A stretch of 64,000 nt of DNA, taken from assembly GCF_047238125.1 (NCBI RefSeq), contig NZ_JBDFMH010000001.1:372001-436000 (forward strand), given 5' to 3'. Below the pieces are notes generated by a model. The model did not search any database. It was not told the DNA's origin and worked only from the letters and a program-made list of their open reading frames with translations. Numbering within the stretch: position 1 is the first letter of the stretch; the number at the start of each line of letters is the position of its first letter. The DNA comes from JBDFMH01 sp047238125. GTDB taxonomy: Bacteria > Pseudomonadota > Alphaproteobacteria > Sphingomonadales > Sphingomonadaceae. Below, in pieces: positions 31,300-40,294 of this stretch. The translations under genes and the position numbers were made by a program.

Positions 31300-33579
31300 T
31301 CAGCTGATCGTGACGCCGGACCGGTCCGCCCATGCGGCAAGTGCCCCGCGCAGATCGCGCGGCGCCGCCACCAGCAGCGCCGGCATCTCCGCGCGCAGTG
31401 CCGCGACATCCAGGCTGCGGATCATCGCCTTGACCGGGCCGACCGCTGCGGGCGTGATCGAAAGCCGGCCGATGCCAAGCCCCAGAAGCGCCATCGCCTC
31501 CAGCGTGCGCCCGCCCATCTCGCCGCATACGCCGACCGGCACGCCGGCCGCCTGCGATTGCGCGGTCACCCGCGCCAGAAAGCGCAGGATGGCGGGGCTC
31601 AGCCAATCATAGCGCTCGGCCAGCTTCGGATTGGCGCGATCGGCCGCGAACAGGAACTGGGTCAGGTCGTTGGTACCGATCGACAGGAAATCGAGCTTGG
31701 GCAGGATCAGGTCCAGCTGCTCGGCCAGCGCCGGCACTTCCAGCATCGTGCCATAGCGGATCGCCTGCGGCAGCATCCGGTTGCGCTCGTGGATCCAATT
31801 GCGCTGGCCTTCGAACAGGGTGCGCGCGGCATCGAATTCCCAGGGTTCGGAGATCATCGGGAACATCACGTGCAGCACGCGGCCCGCGGCCGCCTCGATC
31901 AGCGCCCGTGCCTGCGCCTTCATCAGCGCCGGCCGTTCCAGTGCCAGCCGGATCGCGCGCCAACCCATCGCCGGGTTCTCCTCGCGATCGGCATTCTCGT
32001 CGTTCAGATAAGGCAGCGCCTTGTCGCCGCCGATATCGACCGTGCGGAAGATCACAGGCCGGTCGCCGGCAGCGTCCAGCACGTCGCGGTACAGCCGCTG
32101 CTGGCGTTCGCGCTGGGGCAGGGTGGCGGAGACGAGGAACTGGAATTCGGTGCGGAACAGGCCGATCCCGTCCGCCCCGGTCACGTCCAGCGACGCGATG
32201 TCGTCGCGCAGGCCGGCGTTGATCATCAGCGTGATCCGCTCGCCATCGAGCGAGACCGGCGGCAGATCGCGCATGGCGGCGAATTCGGCGCGGCGCTTCT
32301 GGGTTACGCCCAGCTTCGCATCGAACGCATCTTCCATTGGCGGGTTGGGCCGCACGAACAGGGCGGCTTCGCCTACGTCCAGCAGCAGCGGATCACCGTC
32401 GGCGATGCTGTGGCGCACGTCGCGGACGCGGCCGAGTACTGGCACGCCCATCGCCCGTGCCACGATCGTCACATGCGCGGTCAGCGACCCTTCCTCGAGC
32501 ACCACGCCCTTCAGCCGGCGCCGGTCATATTCCAGCAGTTCCGCCGGCCCCAGGTTGCGCGCCACCAGGATCGTGTCGTGGCGCAGGCCCATCTGGGCGG
32601 CCGTGCCGAGCTGGCCCGATACGATCCGCAGCAGCCGGTTCGAAAGATCTTCCAGATCGTGCATCCGGTCCGCCAGCAGCGGATCGGAAATCGCGCGCAT
32701 CCGCATCCGCGTGCGCTGCTGCACACGCTCGATCGCGGCCTCGGCAGTCAACCCGCTGTCGATCGCCTCGTTGATCCGCCGGCTCCAGCCTTCGTCATAG
32801 GCGAACATCTTGTAGGTCTCGAGCACGTCCTGATGCTCGCCCGCCACGCCGAACTCGGCCTGGCTGGTCATCCGGTCGATCTGCTCCCGCATCTGGCGGA
32901 ACGCGGCATAGACGCGCTGGCGCTCGGCCTCGGTATCCTCGGCCACGGTATGCTCGATATGCACGCGCGGCTGATGGAACACGGCCCGCCCGCGCGCCAT
33001 CCCCTCGACCAGCTTCAGGCCGGTCAGCCGGGTCGGTCCGGACTCGCGCGATCCGCGGCTGCCGGGGGCATTCTCGTCGATCAGCCCGGCGCCCGCGATC
33101 AGCTCGGCCAGCACCATCGCGACGGTCTGCAGCGCCTCGATCTCGACATCGTCGTAGCGGCGCGATGCTTCGTGCTGCACCGCCAGCACGCCCACCGCGC
33201 GCTCGCGCCGTACGATCGGGACACCGGCGAAGCTGTGATACAGTTCTTCGCCGGTCTCCGGCTTGTACAGGAATTCGGGGTGGCTGGTCGCCTCGTCCAG
33301 GTTCAGCGTCTCGACATTCTCGGCGATGGTGCCGACCAGCCCCTCGCCCAGCGCCAGCTTGGTGACATGCACCGCTTCCTGCTTCAGTCCGCGCGTGGCG
33401 AACAGTTCCAGCAGCCCGTCACGCAGCAGATAGATCGAGCACACCTCGCTCGACAATGATTCGCCGATGATCTCGACGACCTGATCCAGCTTCTTCTGCG
33501 CAGGCGTGCGCGCCGCCATCACGTCGTGCAGCCGGCGGAGGATCTCGCGGGCGGCAAAGGTGGCGGCGGCGGCGGGCAT
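31300..33579 (-). CDS. ptsP: PTS-Ntr enzyme I (PtsP)
   Basis: 759-residue phosphoenolpyruvate-protein phosphotransferase of the nitrogen-related PTS. An N-terminal GAF domain (about residues 20-160) precedes the enzyme I domains. The phosphohistidine segment is EEGSLTAHVTIVARAMGVPV. The PEP-binding TIM barrel includes GIGLFRTEFQFL and the catalytic-cysteine motif VGVCGEMGGR, and FLSIGTNDLTQF is also present. It would pass phosphate to NPr and EIIA-Ntr, which are not in the window. Confidence 0.94.
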   Translation of the reverse strand: MPAAAATFAAREILRRLHDVMAARTPAQKKLDQVVEIIGESLSSEVCSIYLLRDGLLELFATRGLKQEAVHVTKLALGEGLVGTIAENVETLNLDEATSHPEFLYKPETGEELYHSFAGVPIVRRERAVGVLAVQHEASRRYDDVEIEALQTVAMVLAELIAGAGLIDENAPGSRGSRESGPTRLTGLKLVEGMARGRAVFHQPRVHIEHTVAEDTEAERQRVYAAFRQMREQIDRMTSQAEFGVAGEHQDVLETYKMFAYDEGWSRRINEAIDSGLTAEAAIERVQQRTRMRMRAISDPLLADRMHDLEDLSNRLLRIVSGQLGTAAQMGLRHDTILVARNLGPAELLEYDRRRLKGVVLEEGSLTAHVTIVARAMGVPVLGRVRDVRHSIADGDPLLLDVGEAALFVRPNPPMEDAFDAKLGVTQKRRAEFAAMRDLPPVSLDGERITLMINAGLRDDIASLDVTGADGIGLFRTEFQFLVSATLPQRERQQRLYRDVLDAAGDRPVIFRTVDIGGDKALPYLNDENADREENPAMGWRAIRLALERPALMKAQARALIEAAAGRVLHVMFPMISEPWEFDAARTLFEGQRNWIHERNRMLPQAIRYGTMLEVPALAEQLDLILPKLDFLSIGTNDLTQFLFAADRANPKLAERYDWLSPAILRFLARVTAQSQAAGVPVGVCGEMGGRTLEAMALLGLGIGRLSITPAAVGPVKAMIRSLDVAALRAEMPALLVAAPRDLRGALAAWADRSGVTIS

Positions 33580-33638
33580 GATCGAACCGCTATCAGATCG
33601 CCCCGCGCGGTGCCACGCCGGGGATCATGTTTCGTGGT

Positions 33639-35210
33639 TCAGGCGGCGCGCAATCGTTGCACGAACGATCGCGTCGATGTCTCCAGCGTCGTCGCGTGGC
33701 CCAGCAGCGCGCCCGCCGCATTGCGCACCTGATCGGAAAGCGATCCGGCTTCGTTGGCGACGGCGGCAGCCCGGTCGATCCGCTGCGCGATCTCGTCAGC
33801 GCCGGCAGCGGTGTGAGCGGCGCTACGCTCGATCGATTGCGCGGTACCGCGCTGGGTGTCGATCGCGTGGCGGATCGCAGCGGTGGCATCGGCGAGATGA
33901 TCGACGGTGCCGGAAACCGCATGCAACGACCGGGTGGCCACGTCTGCACTGCCGCGCACCGCATCGATCAGCGCGATGATCTCGCGCGCCGCCGCGGCGG
34001 TCTGTTCTGCCAGCGATTTCACTTCGGTGGCCACCACTGCGAAGCCCAGCCCGGCGTCGCCTGCCCGCGCCGCTTCGATGCGCGCATTCAGCGCCAGCAG
34101 GTTGGTGCGCGATGCGATCTGGCGAATCCGGTCGGTGAAGTCGGCAATATCGGTGGTGCGCGATGCCAGCTGACGGACGGCATCGTCGCCGGTGCCGCTC
34201 GTGCTGCGGGCCTGCGCGCCGAGCTCAGCCTGCTGTTCGACGCTAGCGGAGATGCTGCTGATCGATTGCGATAGGGTCGCCACGCTGGTCGCCACGGCGC
34301 GCGCGGCGGCCGATGCGTCGGCGGCGCTGGCGGCTGCGGCGCGCGACTGATCGCCGCTGGAATGGGCGAGCGCATTCAGCGCGCCAGCCGATCGATCGAG
34401 CTGGCCGGCCGCTTCGCCCAGCGAGAGCACCATTGCGCGCACCGATCCCTCGAACTGCTCGGCCAGCGCCAGCAGATCCGCCTCGCGCTGCTGCGCGGCG
34501 GCGCGTTCGGCCGCCTCGTGTCGAGCGCGCTCCGCAGCGGCGACCCGTTCGGCCAGCGCTGCAGATTCTAGCGCCGCTTCGGCCTGGGCCTGCGCGTCAC
34601 GTGCGCCGCGCATCGCAGCTTCGGCGATGCCGCGCGCGGTGGTGGCCTCGAGCGCCAGCCGATCGCTGGTCGTTCGGGCCGCCTCCATCCGTTCCAGCAG
34701 CTGCTTCAGTTGCAGCGTGATATGGGTCAACACCGCGCACTGCAGGATCACGGCCAGCGCATGGACGATCACGCGCACCACATTGCCCTGGCCGGTGAAG
34801 ACCCAGGTCGGCATCACATATTCAAGCAGCAGGTGGTGGATCGCGATCAATACCGATGCCAGCAGGATCGGGCGCCAATCGCACAGCACCGTCAGCGCGG
34901 CCAGCGCCACGAAGAAGTACATGTGCATGTCCATCTGCCATTGATGGTCGCGCATCAGGAAAACGAGCAGCGCGGGATGCGCCGCGGCGATCGTGCCGAC
35001 GGTCAGCCGCGCGACCGCGTCATGGCGCTTGCGCAGCACCATCGCGGTCGGCAGCAGGTTGAGCAGGGCGGCGATCAGGCCGGCGGTGAACCCACCATGC
35101 GCGCCGATCGCGAGGCCCAGCACCGGCAGCGCCAGAGCGAAGCACCAGCCGCAGGCGACCAGCCAGATCATGCCGCGGGCGCGTAGCGATTCGATATCGA
35201 ACCCGGTCAT
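33639..35210 (-). CDS. Membrane methyl-accepting chemotaxis-like protein
   Basis: 523-residue receptor-type protein. The N-terminal third contains about six membrane helices (residues 12-165) instead of a periplasmic ligand domain. A long coiled coil (about 170-250, Ala/Glu/Arg rich) leads to a methyl-accepting signalling domain, whose hairpin tip reads TNLLALNARIEAARAGDAG. It ends with SFVQRLRAA and has no CheR-binding pentapeptide. No che genes are nearby. Its start overlaps the stop of the small membrane protein gene by four bases. Confidence 0.88.
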   Translation of the reverse strand: MTGFDIESLRARGMIWLVACGWCFALALPVLGLAIGAHGGFTAGLIAALLNLLPTAMVLRKRHDAVARLTVGTIAAAHPALLVFLMRDHQWQMDMHMYFFVALAALTVLCDWRPILLASVLIAIHHLLLEYVMPTWVFTGQGNVVRVIVHALAVILQCAVLTHITLQLKQLLERMEAARTTSDRLALEATTARGIAEAAMRGARDAQAQAEAALESAALAERVAAAERARHEAAERAAAQQREADLLALAEQFEGSVRAMVLSLGEAAGQLDRSAGALNALAHSSGDQSRAAAASAADASAAARAVATSVATLSQSISSISASVEQQAELGAQARSTSGTGDDAVRQLASRTTDIADFTDRIRQIASRTNLLALNARIEAARAGDAGLGFAVVATEVKSLAEQTAAAAREIIALIDAVRGSADVATRSLHAVSGTVDHLADATAAIRHAIDTQRGTAQSIERSAAHTAAGADEIAQRIDRAAAVANEAGSLSDQVRNAAGALLGHATTLETSTRSFVQRLRAA

Positions 35211-35494
35211 GCGCGCGATCCTCCTGCGCCCTGGATGCAGCCTGCGGGTGGCGCGGCGAGCAGCAGGATGGCGTCCGTACCAATCCGGCGGGTCAGCAGG
35301 CCGCGATCGCTTTTCACGACCAGCGATCCGGGCAGGGGGCCACGCCCGATCAATGGGGTATCTGGGCCGATCGCGGAGAGCGCCTGATGCGCAGCGGCGG
35401 GGGTCAGCGGTACCAGCCAGAAGCGGCCTTCGTCCGGCGGAGCCAGCGTCAGGATGGTCAACGCCGCGATCACGATCAGGATTTGGGCGATCAT
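35207..35494 (-). CDS. Small membrane-anchored protein upstream of the chemoreceptor
   Basis: 95-residue protein with one N-terminal membrane helix, MIAQILIVIAALTILTLAPP, then a soluble part of about 70 residues (EGRFWLVPLTPAAAHQALSA and KSDRGLLTRRIG). I recognise no family. It overlaps the receptor gene by four bases, so the two are coupled, and it may feed or sense for the receptor. An ATG at 35530 would add 12 residues; neither start has a strong ribosome binding site. Confidence 0.6.
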   Translation of the reverse strand: MIAQILIVIAALTILTLAPPDEGRFWLVPLTPAAAHQALSAIGPDTPLIGRGPLPGSLVVKSDRGLLTRRIGTDAILLLAAPPAGCIQGAGGSRA

Positions 35495-35598
35495 CGGGCC
35501 GCGACCAGCGATGTCATGCTTAGCGTGCATGACATCTGGCTACCCGCCAACGATGATCAAGACGTTAACCTTGTTGCGGATTCTGCGGAAATTTCGGC

Positions 35599-36606
35599 TT
35601 AACGCCGCGCCAGGGCGGCTTCCGCCTCGTCCGCCAGCGTCGCCAATATGTCCGCGATCGGTTCTTCCTTCGTGACCATGCCGACCGACTGGCCGGCCAT
35701 GATCGATCCATTGTCGATGTCGCCATCGATCACCGCACGGCGCAGCGCGCCTGCCCAGTAATGCTCGATCTGCAGCTGCGCCTCGGCCATGGCGACGCGA
35801 CCTTCGTCCAGCGCCTGCGCCACTTCGCGCTGCTTGGCAGTGAACAGTTCGGTCGATGCGTTCTTCAGCGCGCGGACAGGGATGACGGGCAGCCGCGGAT
35901 CGATTTGCACACTGGCGATCGCGTCACGGGCGGATGCGCGGATGAACGCCTTCTTGAATGCGGGATGCGCGATGCACTCGGTCGCGCACACGAAGCGCGT
36001 GCCCAGCTGCACGCCGGCCGCGCCCATTTCCAGATAGCCTGCGATCGCCTCGCCGCGGCCGATGCCCCCGGCCACGAACACGGGCAGCTGGTCGGCGATC
36101 ACCGGCAGCATTTCCTGCGCCAGCACGCTGGTCGATACCGGCCCGATATGGCCGCCTGCTTCCATCCCCTCGATCACCAAGGCATCGACACCGGAGCGGA
36201 TCAGCTTCTTGGCCAGGCTGAGCGCCGGGGCAAAGCAGATCAGCTTGGCGCCCGACGCCTTGATCCGATCGATCGATCCGGCCGGCGGCAGCCCGCCCGC
36301 CAGCACGACATGGCCGACCCGGTGGCTTGCGCAGACATCGATCAGCGCGGTCAGGTCGGGGTGCATCGTGATCAGGTTCACGCCGAACGGCCGGTCTGTC
36401 AGCGCCTTGGTACCCGCGATCTCGGCATCCAGCAGCGCGGGCGTCATGGCGCCGCATGCGATCACGCCGAACCCGCCTGCGTTCGACATCGCCGCCACCA
36501 GGTTGCGCTCGCTGACCCACGACATCGCTCCCGCCATGATCGCGACATCGCTGCCGAGGAAGGCCGCGCCGCGCGTCATCAAGGCGTTCAGTCGGTCGTG
36601 CGTCAT
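35599..36606 (-). CDS. Nitronate monooxygenase family protein
   Basis: 335-residue FMN-dependent TIM-barrel enzyme of the nitronate monooxygenase (2-nitropropane dioxygenase) family. It oxidises propionate-3-nitronate or related nitronates. Visible motifs are IMAGAMSWVSERNLVAAMSN, GFGVIACGAMTP, IEGMEAGGHIGP and VFVAGGIGRGEAIAGYLEMG, which bind FMN phosphate. The frame is open further upstream, but MTHDRLNAL at 36606 fits the family start. It is divergent from phospholipase A by 112 bases. Confidence 0.9.
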   Translation of the reverse strand: MTHDRLNALMTRGAAFLGSDVAIMAGAMSWVSERNLVAAMSNAGGFGVIACGAMTPALLDAEIAGTKALTDRPFGVNLITMHPDLTALIDVCASHRVGHVVLAGGLPPAGSIDRIKASGAKLICFAPALSLAKKLIRSGVDALVIEGMEAGGHIGPVSTSVLAQEMLPVIADQLPVFVAGGIGRGEAIAGYLEMGAAGVQLGTRFVCATECIAHPAFKKAFIRASARDAIASVQIDPRLPVIPVRALKNASTELFTAKQREVAQALDEGRVAMAEAQLQIEHYWAGALRRAVIDGDIDNGSIMAGQSVGMVTKEEPIADILATLADEAEAALARR

Positions 36607-36718
36607 GATCGGATCGGGTCCCGTCCAGCGTCTGGTCGCGCCGGCCCTAGCCGGGTGCGGGGCGCGGTGCCACCGTTTCAGCATCGGAACATTCGCGCGG
36701 CTCGGGCGTCCGGCGGCG

Positions 36719-37816
36719 ATGCGCACGCTTCTTACCGCCGTCTCCCTCCTGATGATCGCATCGCCCGCCATGGCCGCGCCCGAACTGACGATCGGCCGGG
36801 TCGAGCAGACGGGCGCGGTCGAGATCATCGTGCTCAACCCCGATCCCGGCGCTGCCCACTATGCTGTGCCCGAACGGATCACCGCCGGCACTGCCGTGCT
36901 CACCCGCGCAGCAGGGCAGGCCGCAACGGTGGCGGTGCCGGCCGGCGGGTTTGCCCGGCTCGCGTTCGTGGCGGACAAGCCATCGCAGGTGGCGGGCATC
37001 GCGGTGCCGTTGCCCGCGCCGCTGCCGGCGGATGACGCGCAGATGGCCGCCGCTGCAGTGCCGCCGCCGCCGTCGGCCGATGGCGATCGCGGCAATGCCT
37101 TCCTCGGCAACCTTTCCGCTTATGAACCGATCTATGCGGTCTATGGCCCGGGTACCAACAGCGATGCCCGGCTGCAGATCAGCTTCAAATATCAGCTGTT
37201 CGGGGATCCCGGCGCGGTCGGCCCCGGCGCGCCTGCGCTGAACGGGCTGCACTTCGCCTTCACGCAGCGGTTGTTCTGGAACCTCGGTGCCGACTCCTCG
37301 CCGTTCCGCAACGTCGATTACATGCCCGAGATCTTCTATCTCGTTCCCGCCCGCCCGGTCGGGCAGGGACGCCTGCTGCTGGGCGGGCAGATCGGTGCGC
37401 GGCACGAAAGCAACGGCCGCGACGGGCTGGAGTCGCGCAGCCTGAACACGGTCTACATCCAGCCGACCGCCACGGTGCCGGTCGGCGACTACAAGCTGAC
37501 GGTAGGGCCGCGGCTGTGGGCCTATGTCGGCGACACGTCCGACAATCCCGATATCCGTCGCTATCGCGGCAACACCGGCCTGTTCGCCGAATTCGGGCAG
37601 GATGACGGGCTTCGCTTCAGCGCAACCGGCCGCATGAACCTCGGAAACGGCAAGGGCGCGATCGATACGCAGCTTTCCTATCCGCTCGATCGCATCGTCG
37701 CGTCCAACCTGAACCTCTATGTGTTCGGCCAGGCCTTTGCCGGCTATGGCGAAAATCTGCTCGACTATGATCGCGTCCAGCGCCGTGTACGGATAGGCAT
37801 CGGCATCGTGCGCTGA
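36719..37816 (+). CDS. pldA: Outer-membrane phospholipase A
   Basis: 365-residue phospholipase A family protein. A signal peptide ends near residue 19 (SPAMA). After an N-terminal extension of about 120 residues, the beta-barrel carries the catalytic motif: H229, S231 in ARHESNGRDG, and N243 in RSLNTVY. The 12-residue gap from Ser to Asn matches S144 and N156 of E. coli OmpLA. It would hydrolyse phospholipids misplaced in the outer leaflet. Its stop abuts the stop of the convergent L,D-transpeptidase gene. Confidence 0.88.
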   Translation: MRTLLTAVSLLMIASPAMAAPELTIGRVEQTGAVEIIVLNPDPGAAHYAVPERITAGTAVLTRAAGQAATVAVPAGGFARLAFVADKPSQVAGIAVPLPAPLPADDAQMAAAAVPPPPSADGDRGNAFLGNLSAYEPIYAVYGPGTNSDARLQISFKYQLFGDPGAVGPGAPALNGLHFAFTQRLFWNLGADSSPFRNVDYMPEIFYLVPARPVGQGRLLLGGQIGARHESNGRDGLESRSLNTVYIQPTATVPVGDYKLTVGPRLWAYVGDTSDNPDIRRYRGNTGLFAEFGQDDGLRFSATGRMNLGNGKGAIDTQLSYPLDRIVASNLNLYVFGQAFAGYGENLLDYDRVQRRVRIGIGIVR

Positions 37817-38488
37817 TCAGGCCGGCTTGATCGCCTCGCCCATGTCCAGCCGCTTGCCGTTGGTCACGATCACCGTATCGCCATGGCGGACGACCTTGAA
37901 CAACTTCCGGGCAAAGGCGGTCGGCACACCGACACAGCCATGCGTGGCGCGGCCGTACACCACATCGGCTCCGTGGATCGAGATGCCGTCATTGGTCAGC
38001 CGCAGCATGTAGGGCATCGGCGCGCCATAGAGATTGGAGATATGGTCCGCGTCCTTCTGGCTGACCTGGAACGCGCCGAGCGGGGTCGGCTTCTCGTCCG
38101 CGCCATAGAGGATCACAGCGCTCCCGATTTCGTAACCGCCGCGGAATACCGACAGCGTCTGGGCGGCCAGATCGATCGTGACCACGATCGGCCCTTGCGG
38201 CGCGCCGCTCTCGTCCCAGACCGAATCGCCGTGGCGGAACGGGGCCGGCACGTCGAGGATACGGCGAACGACGAACGGCTCCGGCTTGGGCCGGGGTGGG
38301 ATCGGTGTCGCGCGTGCGATTGCCACGGGTGCCGGTGCCGGTGCCGGCGGTGGTGCCGGCACGACGCGGATCTCGGGCTGCGGGGTTGCCACATCGCGCG
38401 GTGCCGCCAGGAGGGATGCGATCGCCGCCCCGCCGGCCGTAGCCAGCATCAGCACCGCCATCGTGCGGGGGCTGAACGTGCCCGCCAT
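37817..38488 (-). CDS. L,D-transpeptidase (YkuD family) with membrane anchor
   Basis: 223-residue protein. A membrane helix lies at residues about 8-28, then a Pro/Ala-rich linker, then the YkuD domain. The catalytic segment is ISIHGADVVYGRATHGCVGV, containing the histidine and catalytic cysteine; the usual Arg after the cysteine pair position is replaced by Gly. It probably acts in the periplasm on peptidoglycan or lipoprotein links. ATG codons at 38488 and 38497 are both possible; 38488 has better spacing from AGGGGAG. Confidence 0.85.
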   Translation of the reverse strand: MAGTFSPRTMAVLMLATAGGAAIASLLAAPRDVATPQPEIRVVPAPPPAPAPAPVAIARATPIPPRPKPEPFVVRRILDVPAPFRHGDSVWDESGAPQGPIVVTIDLAAQTLSVFRGGYEIGSAVILYGADEKPTPLGAFQVSQKDADHISNLYGAPMPYMLRLTNDGISIHGADVVYGRATHGCVGVPTAFARKLFKVVRHGDTVIVTNGKRLDMGEAIKPA

Positions 38489-38593
38489 CGATCCCATCTC
38501 CCCTTGGCCAGTGCCCGCTGTGCGCGATGCGCGGTTAAGATCAGGTGAGGCGCAGTATATCGCAGCGGCGCGCCGCGGGCTATTCCACCCGTC

Positions 38594-39382
38594 ATGACCG
38601 ATATGACCTATGCCCGCTATCTGGCGCTCGATGATCTTCTCGCCAGCCAGCATCCGATCTCGCCGGAACATGACGAGCTTCTGTTCATCGTCATTCACCA
38701 GACCAAGGAATTATGGCTGAAACAGATGATCGCGGAGCTGCACCAGGCGATGGCGCTGGTGCGCGACGATGCGCTGGTCGAAGCCTACAAGATCCTCGCC
38801 CGGGTCAGCCGTATTCAGGCGGTGATGACTCTGTCCTGGGATGTGCTGACGACGATGACGCCGTCCGACTACACCCGTTTCCGCGGCGTGCTGGGCGGCT
38901 CGTCTGGCTTCCAGTCCGATCAGTTCCGTACCGTGGAATTCCTGCTCGGGCTGAAGGCTGCGGGCCATCTCGACTATCAGGCGGATCGTCCGGAAGCGCG
39001 CGCCGCGCTCGAAGCTGCTTTACATGCGCCAAGCCTGTGGGATGAAGCGAACCGCGCGCTCGCCCGCGCCGGCTTCGATCTGCCGATGCATGTTCTCGAG
39101 CGCGATTGGTCGCAGCCTTACCAGCCGGATGCCGTAGTGGAACGCGCTTGGGCCGAGGTTTATCGCGGCACGGAGCGCTGGTGGGAGCTCTATCAGCTTG
39201 CCGAAAAGCTGGTCGATCTCGACGATGCGCTCGCCAACTGGCGACACAAGCATGTGCTGACGGTCAGCCGCATCATCGGCGGCAAGCGTGGCACCGGCGG
39301 CACCGCGGGCGTGCCGTATCTGCAATCCACGGTCGCAAAGCGCTGTTTCCCCGAACTCTGGACATTGCGGACCTTGCTCTGA
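38594..39382 (+). CDS. kynA: Tryptophan 2,3-dioxygenase
   Basis: 262-residue heme dioxygenase that converts L-tryptophan to N-formylkynurenine, the first step of the kynurenine pathway. Conserved segments are ELLFIVIHQTKELWLKQM (containing the distal histidine) and FRGVLGGSSGFQSDQFRTVE, and the C-terminal GTGGTAGVPYLQ loop binds the substrate ammonium. The length is usual. The next gene starts immediately after its stop codon. No kynB or kynU homologue is recognisable nearby. Confidence 0.96.
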   Translation: MTDMTYARYLALDDLLASQHPISPEHDELLFIVIHQTKELWLKQMIAELHQAMALVRDDALVEAYKILARVSRIQAVMTLSWDVLTTMTPSDYTRFRGVLGGSSGFQSDQFRTVEFLLGLKAAGHLDYQADRPEARAALEAALHAPSLWDEANRALARAGFDLPMHVLERDWSQPYQPDAVVERAWAEVYRGTERWWELYQLAEKLVDLDDALANWRHKHVLTVSRIIGGKRGTGGTAGVPYLQSTVAKRCFPELWTLRTLL

Positions 39383-40294
39383 ATGGCACGGTGGCTGGCG
39401 TTCGGGTCTGCGGCGGGCCTAGCGCTCGGTCTACTGGCGAGCTGGCTGGCCGGATCGGCGATGGTCGCACCCCGGCCGATGGCGATCTCAGATCCACCCT
39501 CGCCGGCCAAAGCGATGACAACCGTCGCGTCCGATGGCGCCACGGTCGCCGGAAGCTACTGGCCCGGGCGGGCCGCAGACACGCCGGCAGTCCTGATGCT
39601 CCATGGGGTGCAATCGAACCGCCTGCAGCACGCGGCAACGGCGGGGTGGCTGGCCGCGCGTGGTTATGCAGTGTTGGCGATCGACTTCCGGGGGCATGGC
39701 GAGAGCGCCCCGCGTCCGCGCAGCTTCGGCGTGAACGAAGCGCGCGACGCAGCGGCCGCGCTGGCCTGGCTCCGCAGGCGCCAGCCGGCGCGCCGCATCG
39801 CTGTGGTGGGCGCGTCGATGGGCGGCGCCGCCGCGCTGCTGGGCGAAGATGGTCCGCTCGATGTCGACGCGCTGGTGCTGCAGGCCGTCTACCCCGATAT
39901 CCGCCACGCGATCCGAAATCGGATCGCCGAACGCCTCGGCCGCCCGATCGCGACGCTTCTGGAGCCGCTGCTGTCCTTCCAGACGCGGGCCCGGCTCGGC
40001 GTATGGCCGGACGCCATCTCCCCGATGACCGCGATCGCCGCGTTCAAGGCGCCCGTGCTGGTGATCGGCGGGGGGAATGACCGGTCGACACCCCCGGCAG
40101 AAACGCGCGCATTGGCGGGCGCAGTACCAAGGCTGGCGAGCCTGTGGATCGTGCCCGGCCTCGGCCATGCCGAAACCACCGGGCTTGCAAGCAACGACTA
40201 TCGCCGCCGGCTCGCCCGCTTTCTTGTCGCTACGATAGGAGCGCCAGCACCGCCCGCAGCGCCGCGACGGTTGCCAGCGGCTGATCGATCATGA
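39383..40294 (+). CDS. Alpha/beta hydrolase, membrane-anchored
   Basis: 303-residue alpha/beta hydrolase. It has an N-terminal hydrophobic segment (residues about 5-28), the motif VLAIDFRGHGES, a nucleophile serine in VVGASMGGAAALLG, an acid in IGGGNDRSTPP and a histidine in VPGLGHAETTG. Its ATG follows the kynA stop with no gap, so the two are translated together. A formamidase role beside KynA is conceivable, but the sequence is not of the known KynB family. It overlaps the convergent hydrolase by 65 bases. Confidence 0.8.
   Translation: MARWLAFGSAAGLALGLLASWLAGSAMVAPRPMAISDPPSPAKAMTTVASDGATVAGSYWPGRAADTPAVLMLHGVQSNRLQHAATAGWLAARGYAVLAIDFRGHGESAPRPRSFGVNEARDAAAALAWLRRRQPARRIAVVGASMGGAAALLGEDGPLDVDALVLQAVYPDIRHAIRNRIAERLGRPIATLLEPLLSFQTRARLGVWPDAISPMTAIAAFKAPVLVIGGGNDRSTPPAETRALAGAVPRLASLWIVPGLGHAETTGLASNDYRRRLARFLVATIGAPAPPAAPRRLPAADRS

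Noticed and set aside
30727..33459. 910-codon plus-strand open frame opposite rodZ-like and ptsP genes
   Set aside because: It runs across two real minus-strand genes; its composition is that of a mirror frame in GC-rich DNA.
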